A DNA stretch of 64,000 nt, taken from Bacteroidales bacterium UBA2800 (GTDB lineage: Bacteria; Bacteroidota; Bacteroidia; Bacteroidales; Paludibacteraceae). The position numbers and the translations under genes were made by a program. Location of the stretch: contig DEHM01000001.1 of the NCBI GenBank assembly GCA_002351925.1, positions 1-64,000 of the forward strand, read 5' to 3'. This document shows, in pieces, positions 33,667 through 42,453 of the stretch (the stretch's first letter is position 1; every line of letters begins with the position of its first letter). Under the pieces are notes generated by a model, which saw only the letters and a program-made list of their open reading frames with translations, was not told the origin of the DNA and searched no databases.

Positions 33667-35164
33667 CACTATCCTGTTATGGCTTGTAGCCCTCTGGCTG
33701 GCTACGCCGTTGTGGGCACAGACGTCTACTGAGGTCGTCAACTACAAAAACTGCCCCACCGACACGGTCGATGGTGAGATAGTCTATAAGTACAAAGTGG
33801 AGAAGAGTATCGGCCTATATCGCGTAGGCGTTAACTTCAACGTACAACAGAGCGAGATCATTCGCATGAACCCGCAACTCAAACAACGCGGACTCCATTA
33901 CGGAGAGACCATCCTCATCCCCACCGGTCGGCGTGCTGTCAAAGAGACCGAAGCAGTTGTCGTCAAGACCGAAGTACGCGACGTGACACCTGCCCCCGTA
34001 CCGGTTCCGACGCCTGCTCCTGAACCAACTCCTGCGCCCGAAGAGGTAAAGGAAACGCTTACGACAGAAGTCGCAGAGACACCCCAAGAAACTATCGTTG
34101 TGACAATACCAGAGGCTCCCGTCGTGATTACTTCCGATACCATCGTCATAGCTGCGGACACAGTTATCCTGGCCGACGCCCTGCCACCAACAAAGAAACA
34201 AGTCATCGAGCTGGCACTTATGCTACCCTTCGAGAGCCAACAGATCAAACGCAGCCAGAATGCGGACAAGATGTTGGAGTTCTATCAAGGAGCCCTGCTG
34301 GCATTGTACGAATTGCAAAACGACAGTACTCTCTATCGTCTGCGCGTCTATGACACCGAACGCAGCGAACGACGTGTTAACGCTCTCTGCGACAGCACCG
34401 AACTGGACAGCGTACGCGGTATCCTGGGCTTGGTATACCCCATCCAGATAGAACGCATGACAGCCTGGTCCGCTGCCCATAACATCCCTCTGCTTGTGCC
34501 TTTCAGCAACGATCTGGAACTGGCCGAGCACAGCCAACTCATGCAGTTCAATGCGACCGACCGCCAAGAGGCCGACAGCTTATGCCGATGGATGCAAGGT
34601 AGAGACCTGCATTGTGTAGCGGTGGAGGTGCGCGAGGCGGATATGACGACACCCATCCGTACCCTGCGTAAGCAGATGCGTGCCAGCGGTATCGCCTATC
34701 ATGCTCTTGCGCTGCGTGACCTCATGGCCGACTCGGCAGCCTACGCACTCGACAAGGAGAAAGAGAATCTGGTTATCCTGCATAGCGATCGATACCAGCA
34801 TATACGTGCCTTGCTGCCTCATATAGAAACTCTGCAAGCCGCCGGCTACCGCATTCGCCTGCTCAGCCAGTTCTCCTGGCAGAAAGAGAACATCCACCTG
34901 CCGCAAGTGTATACCTCTATGTTCACCGCCCATGGTGACAGCAAAGCCTACGAGGCTCTGTGGAAACAGTATTTCATCAACGGACACGTGTCGGAATCGC
35001 CGCGCTATGACCGACTGGGCTATGACCTGATGAAGACGCTTATCGCCCGCCTGAACGGCGAGACCTCCTATCACGGTCTACAATCGGATATAGAGTTTAT
35101 ACGCGTCAGCGATAACGGCGGATGGCAGAATAGTCATGTACAAGTAGTAAGCACCAACGAGTGA
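33656..35164 (+). CDS. LysM and periplasmic-binding-fold fusion lipid-free secreted protein
   Basis: A 502-residue secreted protein. A signal peptide (LLWLVALWLATPLWAQ) is followed by a LysM domain (about 38-90: YKVEKSIGLYRVGVNFNVQQSE), a long Pro/Thr/Glu linker (about 105-175) and a type I periplasmic-binding fold (about 180-500: IELALMLPFE ... IRLLSQFSW). The same layout is known in Bacteroidetes as 'LysM peptidoglycan-binding protein'. The binding domain has lost or changed its ligand in many homologues, so it may be a peptidoglycan-anchored structural or sensing protein. It overlaps gldG by 11 bases and the next gene by 4. Confidence 0.85.
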   Translation: MRNNTILLWLVALWLATPLWAQTSTEVVNYKNCPTDTVDGEIVYKYKVEKSIGLYRVGVNFNVQQSEIIRMNPQLKQRGLHYGETILIPTGRRAVKETEAVVVKTEVRDVTPAPVPVPTPAPEPTPAPEEVKETLTTEVAETPQETIVVTIPEAPVVITSDTIVIAADTVILADALPPTKKQVIELALMLPFESQQIKRSQNADKMLEFYQGALLALYELQNDSTLYRLRVYDTERSERRVNALCDSTELDSVRGILGLVYPIQIERMTAWSAAHNIPLLVPFSNDLELAEHSQLMQFNATDRQEADSLCRWMQGRDLHCVAVEVREADMTTPIRTLRKQMRASGIAYHALALRDLMADSAAYALDKEKENLVILHSDRYQHIRALLPHIETLQAAGYRIRLLSQFSWQKENIHLPQVYTSMFTAHGDSKAYEALWKQYFINGHVSESPRYDRLGYDLMKTLIARLNGETSYHGLQSDIEFIRVSDNGGWQNSHVQVVSTNE

Positions 35165-35835
35165 GTCGCAAGCGCTACATAGTAACCCTCCTAATAGTCC
35201 TGACGTCCGTAACGGCGATAGGACAGAAACGGCTGAGCGTACCAGAGATGTACGTCGGTGTACAAGGCGGCGTGTCAGCTTCGACAGTGATGTTCAGTCC
35301 AAAAGTCGGAAACATGTCTCCTATTGAGCAAGCCTGTGTCTTGGGCGCCAATGCTGGCTTTGTATTCCGCTATTCGGGGCATAAGTGCTGCGCGGTCCAA
35401 CTGGAACTAGACTACCTACATCGCGGATGGCGAGAACATAATAGCACCGGGACGTATACGCGCGACTTGCACTACTTGGAGATACCGCTACTGATGCATA
35501 TTTACTTCGGCAGCGAAAGGTGGAGAGGCTTCTTCAACCTCGGCCCGCAGATAGGTTATTGCATCAAAGACGGCGGAGGCAAAGGTACCCAGATAAGCAG
35601 CGACGGCAATGAGTACGCGCCTATCAACCACCGCTTCGACTGGGGACTGGCTACCGGACTCGGTTTCTACTATCGCTCGCGCAACGCAGGCTTATATCAG
35701 TTTGAGGCGCGCTTCGACTATAGTTTTGGGGCAATCTTCGGTACCCAACTGGAAGATCACTTTGCCATGGCCAATCCGATGGACCTGAGTATTAACCTGG
35801 CTTGGATGTGGGAACTTAAGAAAAAGAAAAAATGA
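35161..35835 (+). CDS. Outer-membrane beta-barrel protein (PorT-like)
   Basis: A 224-residue predicted outer-membrane protein: short signal peptide (about 1-21), then alternating amphipathic strands typical of the Bacteroidetes PorT/OmpA-like barrel (VGVQGGVSASTVMFS, NAGFVFRYSG, VQLELDYLHRGW, LHYLEIPLLMHIYFG, NLGPQIGYCI). The start is GTG at 35161, overlapping the previous stop (GTGA). Proteins of this type include the T9SS factor PorT, but the family is large, so the function is open. Last strands end in NLAWMWELKKKKK, with a terminal lysine run that is unusual for a barrel. Confidence 0.8.
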   Translation: MSRKRYIVTLLIVLTSVTAIGQKRLSVPEMYVGVQGGVSASTVMFSPKVGNMSPIEQACVLGANAGFVFRYSGHKCCAVQLELDYLHRGWREHNSTGTYTRDLHYLEIPLLMHIYFGSERWRGFFNLGPQIGYCIKDGGGKGTQISSDGNEYAPINHRFDWGLATGLGFYYRSRNAGLYQFEARFDYSFGAIFGTQLEDHFAMANPMDLSINLAWMWELKKKKK

Positions 35836-36821
35836 CGTACCTGATTATCCGATTAGCCACGTTAGGTAGTGTTGCCATGACGGTCCCTGTGATAGACTCG
35901 CTCAGTCGGCGTTATCCGGACGACCGGTTCATCATTACCAGCAAGAAACCGCTGGGGGCGATGTTCGCAGCTATGCCCAATGTGGAGTTCCGCGAAGTGG
36001 ACAACCACCTAGGATGGAAAGGGGTATGGCAGATCTGGCGGGAATGGCGCGACGAGATAGATGCCGTTATAGACCTGCAGGCAGTGCTACGCACACGCGT
36101 CTTCAGCCTGTTGATGTGGTGGAGCGGTAAAAAGGTTACACAGGTGCACTACGGACGTATACGCAAACACTTAATCACCGTTTGGGGTGTCGGCAAACGA
36201 CAACTGCCCAGCGAGTTTGAACGGTATCGCGATGCGTTCCGTCGCGCCGGACTGGAGACGGATGATGCGTTTGAAGCCCTGCCAGTCAACAAGAGCGCAG
36301 CACGCAATGTGCAGAAAGTGTTCGGCACAAAGAAAGGCCGTTGGATAGGACTGGCTCCTTTCGCCAAATCGCGATCCAACATGTTGCCTTACCGCGTAAC
36401 AAAAGAGGTTATTGAGAGGCTGATTGCGGACAAAGAAACCCGTGTCTTTCTCTTCGGAGCAGGCAAAGTGGAGTGCGAGATGCTGCGACAGTGGGCGAGT
36501 GTCTTCCCTCAGACGACGAGCGTCGCAGGCGGTTTAAAGCTGGAGGAAGAGCTGGAACTGATGCGTCACTTGGATGTCATGATTTGTATGGACAGTGCCA
36601 ACCAGCATCTCTCCAGCCTCGTGGGGCTACGTGCCATCAGCGTTTGGTGCGCCACGCACCCGATGATAGGATTTATGGGGTGGAAACAAAGTCCGAACAA
36701 CATCGTGCAACGCAACGAACTCCGTTGCCGACCATGCACCTGTCACGGCACAAACCATTGTCGGTATCGCAACTATGCCTGCCGGCAAATAGAAGCAGAA
36801 ACAATATTACAACATATATGA
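35832..36821 (+). CDS. Glycosyltransferase family 9 (heptosyltransferase-like)
   Basis: A 329-residue GT9 enzyme resembling ADP-heptose:LPS heptosyltransferases. MTYLIIRLATLGSVAMTVPV and VIDLQAVLRTR are in the N-terminal Rossmann half. GLAPFAKS and the C-terminal CMDSANQHLSSLVGLRAISVWCATHPMIGF with the nucleotide-sugar binding His and Asp are in the second half. A cysteine-rich tail (CRPCTCHGTNHC) is a Bacteroidetes feature of this family. Likely adds a core sugar to LPS. It overlaps both neighbours by four bases. Confidence 0.88.
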   Translation: MTYLIIRLATLGSVAMTVPVIDSLSRRYPDDRFIITSKKPLGAMFAAMPNVEFREVDNHLGWKGVWQIWREWRDEIDAVIDLQAVLRTRVFSLLMWWSGKKVTQVHYGRIRKHLITVWGVGKRQLPSEFERYRDAFRRAGLETDDAFEALPVNKSAARNVQKVFGTKKGRWIGLAPFAKSRSNMLPYRVTKEVIERLIADKETRVFLFGAGKVECEMLRQWASVFPQTTSVAGGLKLEEELELMRHLDVMICMDSANQHLSSLVGLRAISVWCATHPMIGFMGWKQSPNNIVQRNELRCRPCTCHGTNHCRYRNYACRQIEAETILQHI

Positions 36822-37582
36822 GCAAGATTATTTCATTAGCCAACCAGAAAGGCGGTGTCGGTAAGACGACTACCTCCATTAATCTGGCGGCAGCCTTAGC
36901 AGCACAAGGCAAGAAAGTGCTGCTGATTGATGCGGATCCGCAGGCCAATACTTCGTCCGGTCTGGGTGTAGAGATACGCGAACTGAGCAACACCATTTAT
37001 GAGTGCCTCGTTAACGGTGTGGATCCTCATTCGGCTATCGTGGCCACAGGAGTGAACAACCTCAGTCTCATCCCGAGTCATATCGACCTGGTGGGAGCAG
37101 AGATAGAAATGCTGAATCTGGAGAGTCGCGAGTTGCTGCTCAAGCACCTGCTGGAGCCCATCCGCAACGAGTACGACTACATCCTCATTGACTGCAGTCC
37201 GTCGCTCGGGCTCATCACCGTCAATGCCCTTACCGCCAGCGATAGTGTGATCATCCCCGTGCAATGCGAGTTCTTTGCGCTGGAGGGTATCGCCAAACTG
37301 CTGAATACCATCAAGATCATCAAGTCGAAACTCAACCCGAGTTTGAAGGTGGAAGGCTTCCTGCTGACGATGTTCGACAATCGTCTGCGTCTGAGCAATC
37401 AGGTGTACGAGGAGGTGAAACGCCATTTCGGCGACCTGGTCTTCAACACCGTCATCGCACGCAACGTGCGCCTGAGCGAAGCGCCTTCGCACGGAGTCTC
37501 GGTACTGGAGTATGACCCGTCGTCCAGAGGGGCGAAGAACTATATCGCATTAGCCAAAGAATTAATTGCACGACAGAAATGA
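36818..37582 (+). CDS. parA: ParA, chromosome partitioning ATPase
   Basis: A 254-residue Soj/ParA ATPase. Start MSKIISLANQKGGVGKTTTS gives the deviant Walker A KGGVGKTT, followed by LLIDADPQANTSSGLG and Walker B YILIDCSPSLG. The long frame upstream of 36818 is a shadow of the GT9 gene. Its ATG overlaps the GT9 stop (ATGA). With ParB it segregates the origin region. It is unusual that it lies mid-operon in an envelope cluster rather than next to gidAB or at an obvious origin. Confidence 0.95.
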   Translation: MSKIISLANQKGGVGKTTTSINLAAALAAQGKKVLLIDADPQANTSSGLGVEIRELSNTIYECLVNGVDPHSAIVATGVNNLSLIPSHIDLVGAEIEMLNLESRELLLKHLLEPIRNEYDYILIDCSPSLGLITVNALTASDSVIIPVQCEFFALEGIAKLLNTIKIIKSKLNPSLKVEGFLLTMFDNRLRLSNQVYEEVKRHFGDLVFNTVIARNVRLSEAPSHGVSVLEYDPSSRGAKNYIALAKELIARQK

Positions 37583-38409
37583 AAAAGATGACAGGACTTG
37601 GGCGAGGCTTAGATGCACTGATTGACACCTCGCATGTAGATACCAACGGTGGAAGTTCTATCTCTGAGATTGAACTGGATGAGATTGTTGCGAACCCTGA
37701 CCAGCCGCGCCGCACCTTTGACGAAGAGGCACTGCAAGAGTTGACTGATTCTATCCGTGAGCACGGAGTGATATCGCCTATTACGCTGCGCGACAACGGT
37801 GACGGCACCTATATGATCATTGCCGGTGAGCGTCGTTTCCGCGCCAGCAGACAAGCCGGTCTGGAACGTATTCCCGCCTATATCCGCACCGCCAAAGATG
37901 AGCAAGTGATGGAGTGGGCGCTGATAGAGAACATCCAGCGCGAAGACCTTGATGCTATCGAGATAGCACTCGCCTACCAGCGACTGATGGACGACTACCA
38001 TCTTACCCAAGAGCGTATGTCGGAGCGCGTAGGTAAGAAACGCGCAACAGTAGCCAATTACCTGCGCTTGCTCAAACTGCCGGCCGAGATACAAGTGGGT
38101 ATCAAGGAGAAGAAGATCGACATGGGCCACGCTCGCGCCATTCTCGGGACACCTTCGGCGGAACGTCAACTGGCGCTCTACCAACGTATCCTACGCGAAG
38201 GGTTGTCGGTACGTAAGGTAGAAGAATTGGCACAGGAGTCGAAAGAGACCGAGAAGCCCGCCAAGAAGAAAGAAGCCAATCCATACACTGCGCTGGAGAA
38301 AGAGATGAGCGCGGCACTGGATACCAAAGTGAAGATACAAAACGGCAAGATTGTCATTGCCTACAAAGACGAAGCCGAACTGATTCGCATTGCTAACCGA
38401 CTGAGTTGA
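37579..38409 (+). CDS. parB: ParB, CTP-dependent partition protein
   Basis: A 276-residue ParB/Spo0J. N-terminal GLGRGLDALI, then IVANPDQPRRTF, the CTP-binding motif GERRFRAS, ALIENIQREDLDAIE, and the helix-turn-helix core (LTQERMSERVGKKRATVANYLRLLKLP) that reads parS. The C-terminal dimerisation region is short. I found no obvious parS palindrome (a GTTTCACGTGAAAC-like site) in the window by eye. It overlaps parA by 4 bases and the next gene by 4. Confidence 0.95.
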   Translation: MKKMTGLGRGLDALIDTSHVDTNGGSSISEIELDEIVANPDQPRRTFDEEALQELTDSIREHGVISPITLRDNGDGTYMIIAGERRFRASRQAGLERIPAYIRTAKDEQVMEWALIENIQREDLDAIEIALAYQRLMDDYHLTQERMSERVGKKRATVANYLRLLKLPAEIQVGIKEKKIDMGHARAILGTPSAERQLALYQRILREGLSVRKVEELAQESKETEKPAKKKEANPYTALEKEMSAALDTKVKIQNGKIVIAYKDEAELIRIANRLS

Positions 38410-39053
38410 GACACTGGTTGTACATACTGCTGATGATGTTGCCTGCAGCGGCCTACGCGCAACAGGACAGTATCTATTTTCACCCTGACACGACGACCAC
38501 CGAGACGGAGGTTGCCTATCGGTGGCGATTTGATCTGACCAAGAAGCCGGACGCCAACAAAGCCGTATGGCTGGGAGCCATCTTTCCCGGCGGCGGTCAG
38601 ATATACAACGGTTCCTACTGGAAACTGCCCATCGTGTATGGAGCGTTCATGGGTTGCGGCTATGCTATCTCTTGGAATCAAGGACGCTACAGCAGTTATA
38701 AAAACGCCTATCTCGACCTCTATTACGACGATCAGAACGGTACGGTCAGCGAAGACCCCAGTAAGAGCTATATAGCCGTTATGCCGGACGGCTATGACTT
38801 AGCCCGCGTAGGAGGTGTTACTACTTGGATGAATACGCTCCGTAGCCGGCAGAACACTTATCGGCGCTACCGCGACTACTCTATCGTGGCCATAGTGCTG
38901 GTATATGCTTTGTCGCTGATAGACGCTTATGTCGATGCACAGCTTTTTGACTACGACATCAGTCCCGACCTCTCGATACACGCTGAACCACAGATATATA
39001 TTGATATGCAGCATCAGCAGAGTGCTGAACTAAAATTAGCCATACAGTTTTGA
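38406..39053 (+). CDS. DUF5683 domain protein
   Basis: A 215-residue Bacteroidetes-specific DUF5683 protein of unknown function. Signal-peptide-like N-terminus (LYILLMMLPAAAYAQQ), then KAVWLGAIFPGGGQIYNGSYWKLPIVYG, the family hallmark, and a second hydrophobic stretch (YSIVAIVLVYALSLIDAYVDAQLF). It is probably an envelope protein. The only in-frame start near the signal peptide is TTG at 38406, overlapping the parB stop as TTGA. It always seems to accompany ParB and the MltD-like gene in this phylum. Confidence 0.85.
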   Translation: MRHWLYILLMMLPAAAYAQQDSIYFHPDTTTTETEVAYRWRFDLTKKPDANKAVWLGAIFPGGGQIYNGSYWKLPIVYGAFMGCGYAISWNQGRYSSYKNAYLDLYYDDQNGTVSEDPSKSYIAVMPDGYDLARVGGVTTWMNTLRSRQNTYRRYRDYSIVAIVLVYALSLIDAYVDAQLFDYDISPDLSIHAEPQIYIDMQHQQSAELKLAIQF

Positions 39054-40366
39054 AAAAGATTTTTATTCTCATAATGCTATTGAGCGCCGTGCTGACCGTA
39101 CGCGCCGAAGAACAGGATAGTATCACAGCACCGATGGACTCCATCGAGACCGTCCTGGAGCAAATGGCTGACAGTATGTTGCTCGCCGACAGTGTGGAGC
39201 AATACTCGTTCCGCACATGGAGCGACACCAGCCTCAGCGAGGTAGACTTCCGTTTTATGGAGTGGTCGCTCAACTGGCTGGACACCACCGATTGCCTCAG
39301 CACGCATGATACCACTATCCTGGCCGACTCCGTCTACAAAGCCCGTCTTCAGGCTTTGCCTTGCGTCATTGAGTTGCCCTATAACGAGCACGTACGCGCT
39401 TTCATCTTGCGCTATGTGCGCCGCAGCCCAAAACAGGTAGCACGTATGATGCGAATGGGCGAATACTACTTCCCTCTCTTCGAAGAGGCGTTGACGCGCT
39501 ATCAGCTTCCCTACGAGTTGAAGTATGTGCCTATCATCGAGTCGGCGCTCAACCCGATGGCCCGTTCGCATGCCGGAGCGGCAGGTCTGTGGCAATTCAT
39601 GCCGGCTACGGGCAAACTGTACGGACTGGAGATCAACTCTCTGGTGGACGAGCGCATGGATCCTGTGCGTGCTACAGAAGCAGCCTGCCGATTCCTGAGT
39701 GCGCTATACGCTATCTATCACGACTGGAATCTCGTCATCGCCGCCTATAACTGCGGTGGAGGTAACGTCAACAAAGCTATCCATCGTGCGGGAGGGAAAC
39801 GCGATTTCTGGTCGATCTATCCTTACCTGCCCCGTGAGACACGCAACTACCTGCCCATCTTCATTGCCGCCAACTACGCGATGAATTACGGTCAGGAACA
39901 TGGTATCTGCAAGGCACCTATTGACCGTGTGATGCTGACAGACACTATCTGCACCTCCCAACGTATCCACTTGCAGCAAGTGAGCGAGAACCTGAACATC
40001 CCGATGGACGAGCTGCGCCGACTCAACCCGCAGTATTCGCGTGACATACTGCCCGGAGGCAAGAGTTATGCACTATGCCTGCCGAGCGACAAAGCAGGTC
40101 TCTTCATCGACATGCAGGATAGTATCATTGCCTACAAAGCCGATAGCCTGATCAACAACCGCCGCGCAGAGATAGACATGGCCAAAGTGACATCTATCAG
40201 CGGTGCCTATCGCGTGAACGGCGTGACGTATTATACTATCAAGAACGGCGACAGTCTCAGTACTATCGCTAAGAAATTCCACTGTTCGGTCAAGCAACTC
40301 AAACAATGGAACGGGCTCAAGAATGACAATATACGTGCCGGTAAGAAACTCAAGATTTGCAAATAA
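39050..40366 (+). CDS. Membrane-bound lytic transglycosylase (MltD-like) with LysM
   Basis: A 438-residue murein hydrolase. Signal peptide (FILIMLLSAVLTVRA), an SLT-type lysozyme domain at about 150-300 with the catalytic Glu in YVPIIESALNPMARSHAGAAGLWQFMP, then YNCGGGNVNKAI, and a C-terminal LysM (about 390-438: YYTIKNGDSLSTIAKKFHCSVKQLKQWNG). It cleaves glycan strands to form anhydro-MurNAc ends. Start is TTG at 39050, overlapping the DUF5683 stop as TTGA, the second such junction in a row. The stop overlaps the next ATG (TAATG). Confidence 0.9.
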   Translation: MKKIFILIMLLSAVLTVRAEEQDSITAPMDSIETVLEQMADSMLLADSVEQYSFRTWSDTSLSEVDFRFMEWSLNWLDTTDCLSTHDTTILADSVYKARLQALPCVIELPYNEHVRAFILRYVRRSPKQVARMMRMGEYYFPLFEEALTRYQLPYELKYVPIIESALNPMARSHAGAAGLWQFMPATGKLYGLEINSLVDERMDPVRATEAACRFLSALYAIYHDWNLVIAAYNCGGGNVNKAIHRAGGKRDFWSIYPYLPRETRNYLPIFIAANYAMNYGQEHGICKAPIDRVMLTDTICTSQRIHLQQVSENLNIPMDELRRLNPQYSRDILPGGKSYALCLPSDKAGLFIDMQDSIIAYKADSLINNRRAEIDMAKVTSISGAYRVNGVTYYTIKNGDSLSTIAKKFHCSVKQLKQWNGLKNDNIRAGKKLKICK

Positions 40367-40695
40367 TGGCGGAGACAACCAAGATATATTACTCGCTGCG
40401 CGAGACAGAACAGGAGACCGGTGTTCCCGTTTCCACGCTACGCTATTGGGAGAAGCAGTTCGACGAGCTCAACCCGCGTAAGGACGGGCACGGCAACCGC
40501 TACTACACTCACGAGGAGCAGGAACTCATCAAGCGGATCAAGTATATCCGCGACGAGTTGCATATCACACGTATCGAAGCTATCCGTCGCGAACTACGCA
40601 ATAACGCGAAGCACTCCGACGAACGTCAATCAGCCCTCGACATCCTCCTCCGCGTCAAAGAGGAACTATGTGAAATACGCAAAATGATTAAATGA
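40366..40695 (+). CDS. MerR-family transcriptional regulator
   Basis: A 109-residue protein with an N-terminal MerR winged helix-turn-helix (about 8-75: YSLRETEQETGVPVSTLRYW, RKDGHGNRYYTHEE, LIKRIKYIRDEL) and a short C-terminal coiled coil, but no ligand-binding domain. Such short MerR proteins are common in Bacteroidetes and their targets are unknown. It overlaps both neighbours by 1-4 bases, so its level follows the operon. Confidence 0.85.
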   Translation: MAETTKIYYSLRETEQETGVPVSTLRYWEKQFDELNPRKDGHGNRYYTHEEQELIKRIKYIRDELHITRIEAIRRELRNNAKHSDERQSALDILLRVKEELCEIRKMIK

Positions 40696-41717
40696 CCATG
40701 CTATTCAGTATCATTGTTCCGGTATACAACCGCCCGCAAGAAGTGGACGAACTGTTGGCATCGCTATGCGAACAGACGGTCAAGGATTTTGAGGTGGTCA
40801 TTGTGGAGGATGGTTCATCAGAACCCTGCGATGCTGTTTGCCGGCGTTATGCCCAACAACTGGACATACAGTATCTCGTAAAGACTAACGGAGGCCCGAG
40901 TGCAGCACGCAACTACGGTGCCGAACGGGCGAAAGGGGACTATCTGCTGATTCTAGATAGCGATATTATTGCGCCGACAACGTATATAGAGGAAGTAGTA
41001 CGGGAGTTAGACTGTGAACCGACAGATGCCTTCGGCGGACCGGACGCGGCTCATCCTGACTTCAGTCCGATACAGAAAGCTATCAGTTACTCGATGACCT
41101 CGTTCCTCACTACCGGCGGTATACGCGGTGGAAAGAAAAAAATGGATAAGTTCTATCCGCGCAGTTTCAACTTAGGTGTGAAACGCGAAGTCTTTGAAGC
41201 CCTACACGGCTTTGACACCTCGATGCGTTTTGGCGAGGATATCGACTTCTCTATTCGCATCTTCGCAAATGGATATAAGTGCCGTTTGTTCCCCGAAGCA
41301 TGGGTCTATCATAAACGTCGCAGCACATTCCGGCAGTTCTTTAAGCAAGTGCATAACTCCGGTATCGCACGCATTCATCTATACATGAAGTGCCCGAAGA
41401 GTCTGAAGCTGGTTCATCTACTTCCGACGGTTTTCACGCTTGGTGTTCTTGGCCTCGTCACACTAAGCATCCTCGGCGCCTGCCTGCATATTGCATGGCT
41501 CACTTGGGCGCCTCTCGTATGTCTGCTGACCTATTGCGCAGCGCTCTTCCTCGATGCCTCTATACAAAGCAAAAGCATCCGCGTAGGATGCCTTGCTGTG
41601 GTTGCTGCGTTTGTGCAACTAATGGGATACGGAACGGGGTTTCTCCGTGCCGTATGGCATTGCCTAATCCGCAAAGAAACAGACTTTCAGGCTTTTAGAA
41701 AGAATTTCTATAAGTAA
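40692..41717 (+). CDS. Glycosyltransferase family 2 membrane protein
   Basis: A 341-residue GT2 enzyme. The GT-A fold opens with SIIVPVYNRPQEVDELLASL, has the metal motif ILDSDI at about residues 92-97, and GFDTSMRFGEDIDFSIRI with the catalytic ED. The C-terminal third has three or four transmembrane helices (about 245-315). It likely adds a sugar to a lipid-linked substrate at the inner membrane. It closes the operon; the next gene on the other strand ends directly at its stop codon. Confidence 0.85.
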   Translation: MTMLFSIIVPVYNRPQEVDELLASLCEQTVKDFEVVIVEDGSSEPCDAVCRRYAQQLDIQYLVKTNGGPSAARNYGAERAKGDYLLILDSDIIAPTTYIEEVVRELDCEPTDAFGGPDAAHPDFSPIQKAISYSMTSFLTTGGIRGGKKKMDKFYPRSFNLGVKREVFEALHGFDTSMRFGEDIDFSIRIFANGYKCRLFPEAWVYHKRRSTFRQFFKQVHNSGIARIHLYMKCPKSLKLVHLLPTVFTLGVLGLVTLSILGACLHIAWLTWAPLVCLLTYCAALFLDASIQSKSIRVGCLAVVAAFVQLMGYGTGFLRAVWHCLIRKETDFQAFRKNFYK

Positions 41718-42452
41718 TCAATACTTGATTGAAAACGGGTACTTGAGAACTATCAGAAAATGTGCCCCAAGCGTCATGCATAGACCGAAATGCTTGCGCA
41801 TGATATGAAAACGTTCTACCCAGGAGCGTTTTCGTTGTTTCTGACTCACTCCTGCGGTTAGGAACTTACATACATATTCGTCCAGATACGCGTTTTTTCG
41901 GGAAGCCGTAACTGCTCGCACACACCAGTCATAATCTGCTGATATACGATAGTTTGTATCATACATGCCCGCCATCGAACGGCGTACGAGAATAGCTTGA
42001 TGACTCACTATCAGTCCGTTCAGAAAATGCTTGCGTTGCAGATTCGGCGGGGTTAGTTTATGATGCTCACTCACTTTCTCACCCTCTGCATTAACGATAC
42101 AGGCTTTGCCATACACGATGTCCGTATCGTCTGTAGCCGCAGCCACGACATGCGCTAAGGTTTCCGGTGCATAGATCTCATCGCCAGCATTGATGAACCA
42201 TAGGAAATCACCCTTCGCCCGCGCAATACCTTTGTTCATCGCATCATAGAGTCCCTTATCCGGCTCTGATTTCCATGATAGTCGTCCCTTAAACTGCGTC
42301 TCCAGACGCTTGATGATTTCCACCGTGCCGTCTTTTGACCCGCCGTCCACGATGATATATTCGTAGTCGGTGCAAGTTTGCGCCAGCACACTCTTCATCG
42401 TCCGCTCTAACCAGCGTTCTGCGTTATATGTGATAGTGATTATCGAAATCAT
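41718..42452 (-). CDS. Glycosyltransferase family 2
   Basis: A 244-residue GT2 transferase without membrane helices. The start MISIITITYNAERWLERTMK and the motifs YIIVDGGSKDGT, WFINAGDEIYAPE (the DxD position) and ISADYDWCVR place it in the WcaA-like branch common in polysaccharide loci. The C-terminal SQKQRKRSWVERF and a hydrophobic end may sit at the membrane. It is the last gene of the thiL-to-GT2 operon, 1 base after the GT4 stop codon. Confidence 0.85.
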   Translation of the reverse strand: MISIITITYNAERWLERTMKSVLAQTCTDYEYIIVDGGSKDGTVEIIKRLETQFKGRLSWKSEPDKGLYDAMNKGIARAKGDFLWFINAGDEIYAPETLAHVVAAATDDTDIVYGKACIVNAEGEKVSEHHKLTPPNLQRKHFLNGLIVSHQAILVRRSMAGMYDTNYRISADYDWCVRAVTASRKNAYLDEYVCKFLTAGVSQKQRKRSWVERFHIMRKHFGLCMTLGAHFLIVLKYPFSIKY

Positions 42453-42453
42453 A

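Noticed and set aside
36800..38420. parS site near parAB
   Set aside because: No palindrome of the GTTTCACGTGAAAC type was found by eye. A computed search of the whole genome would be needed.
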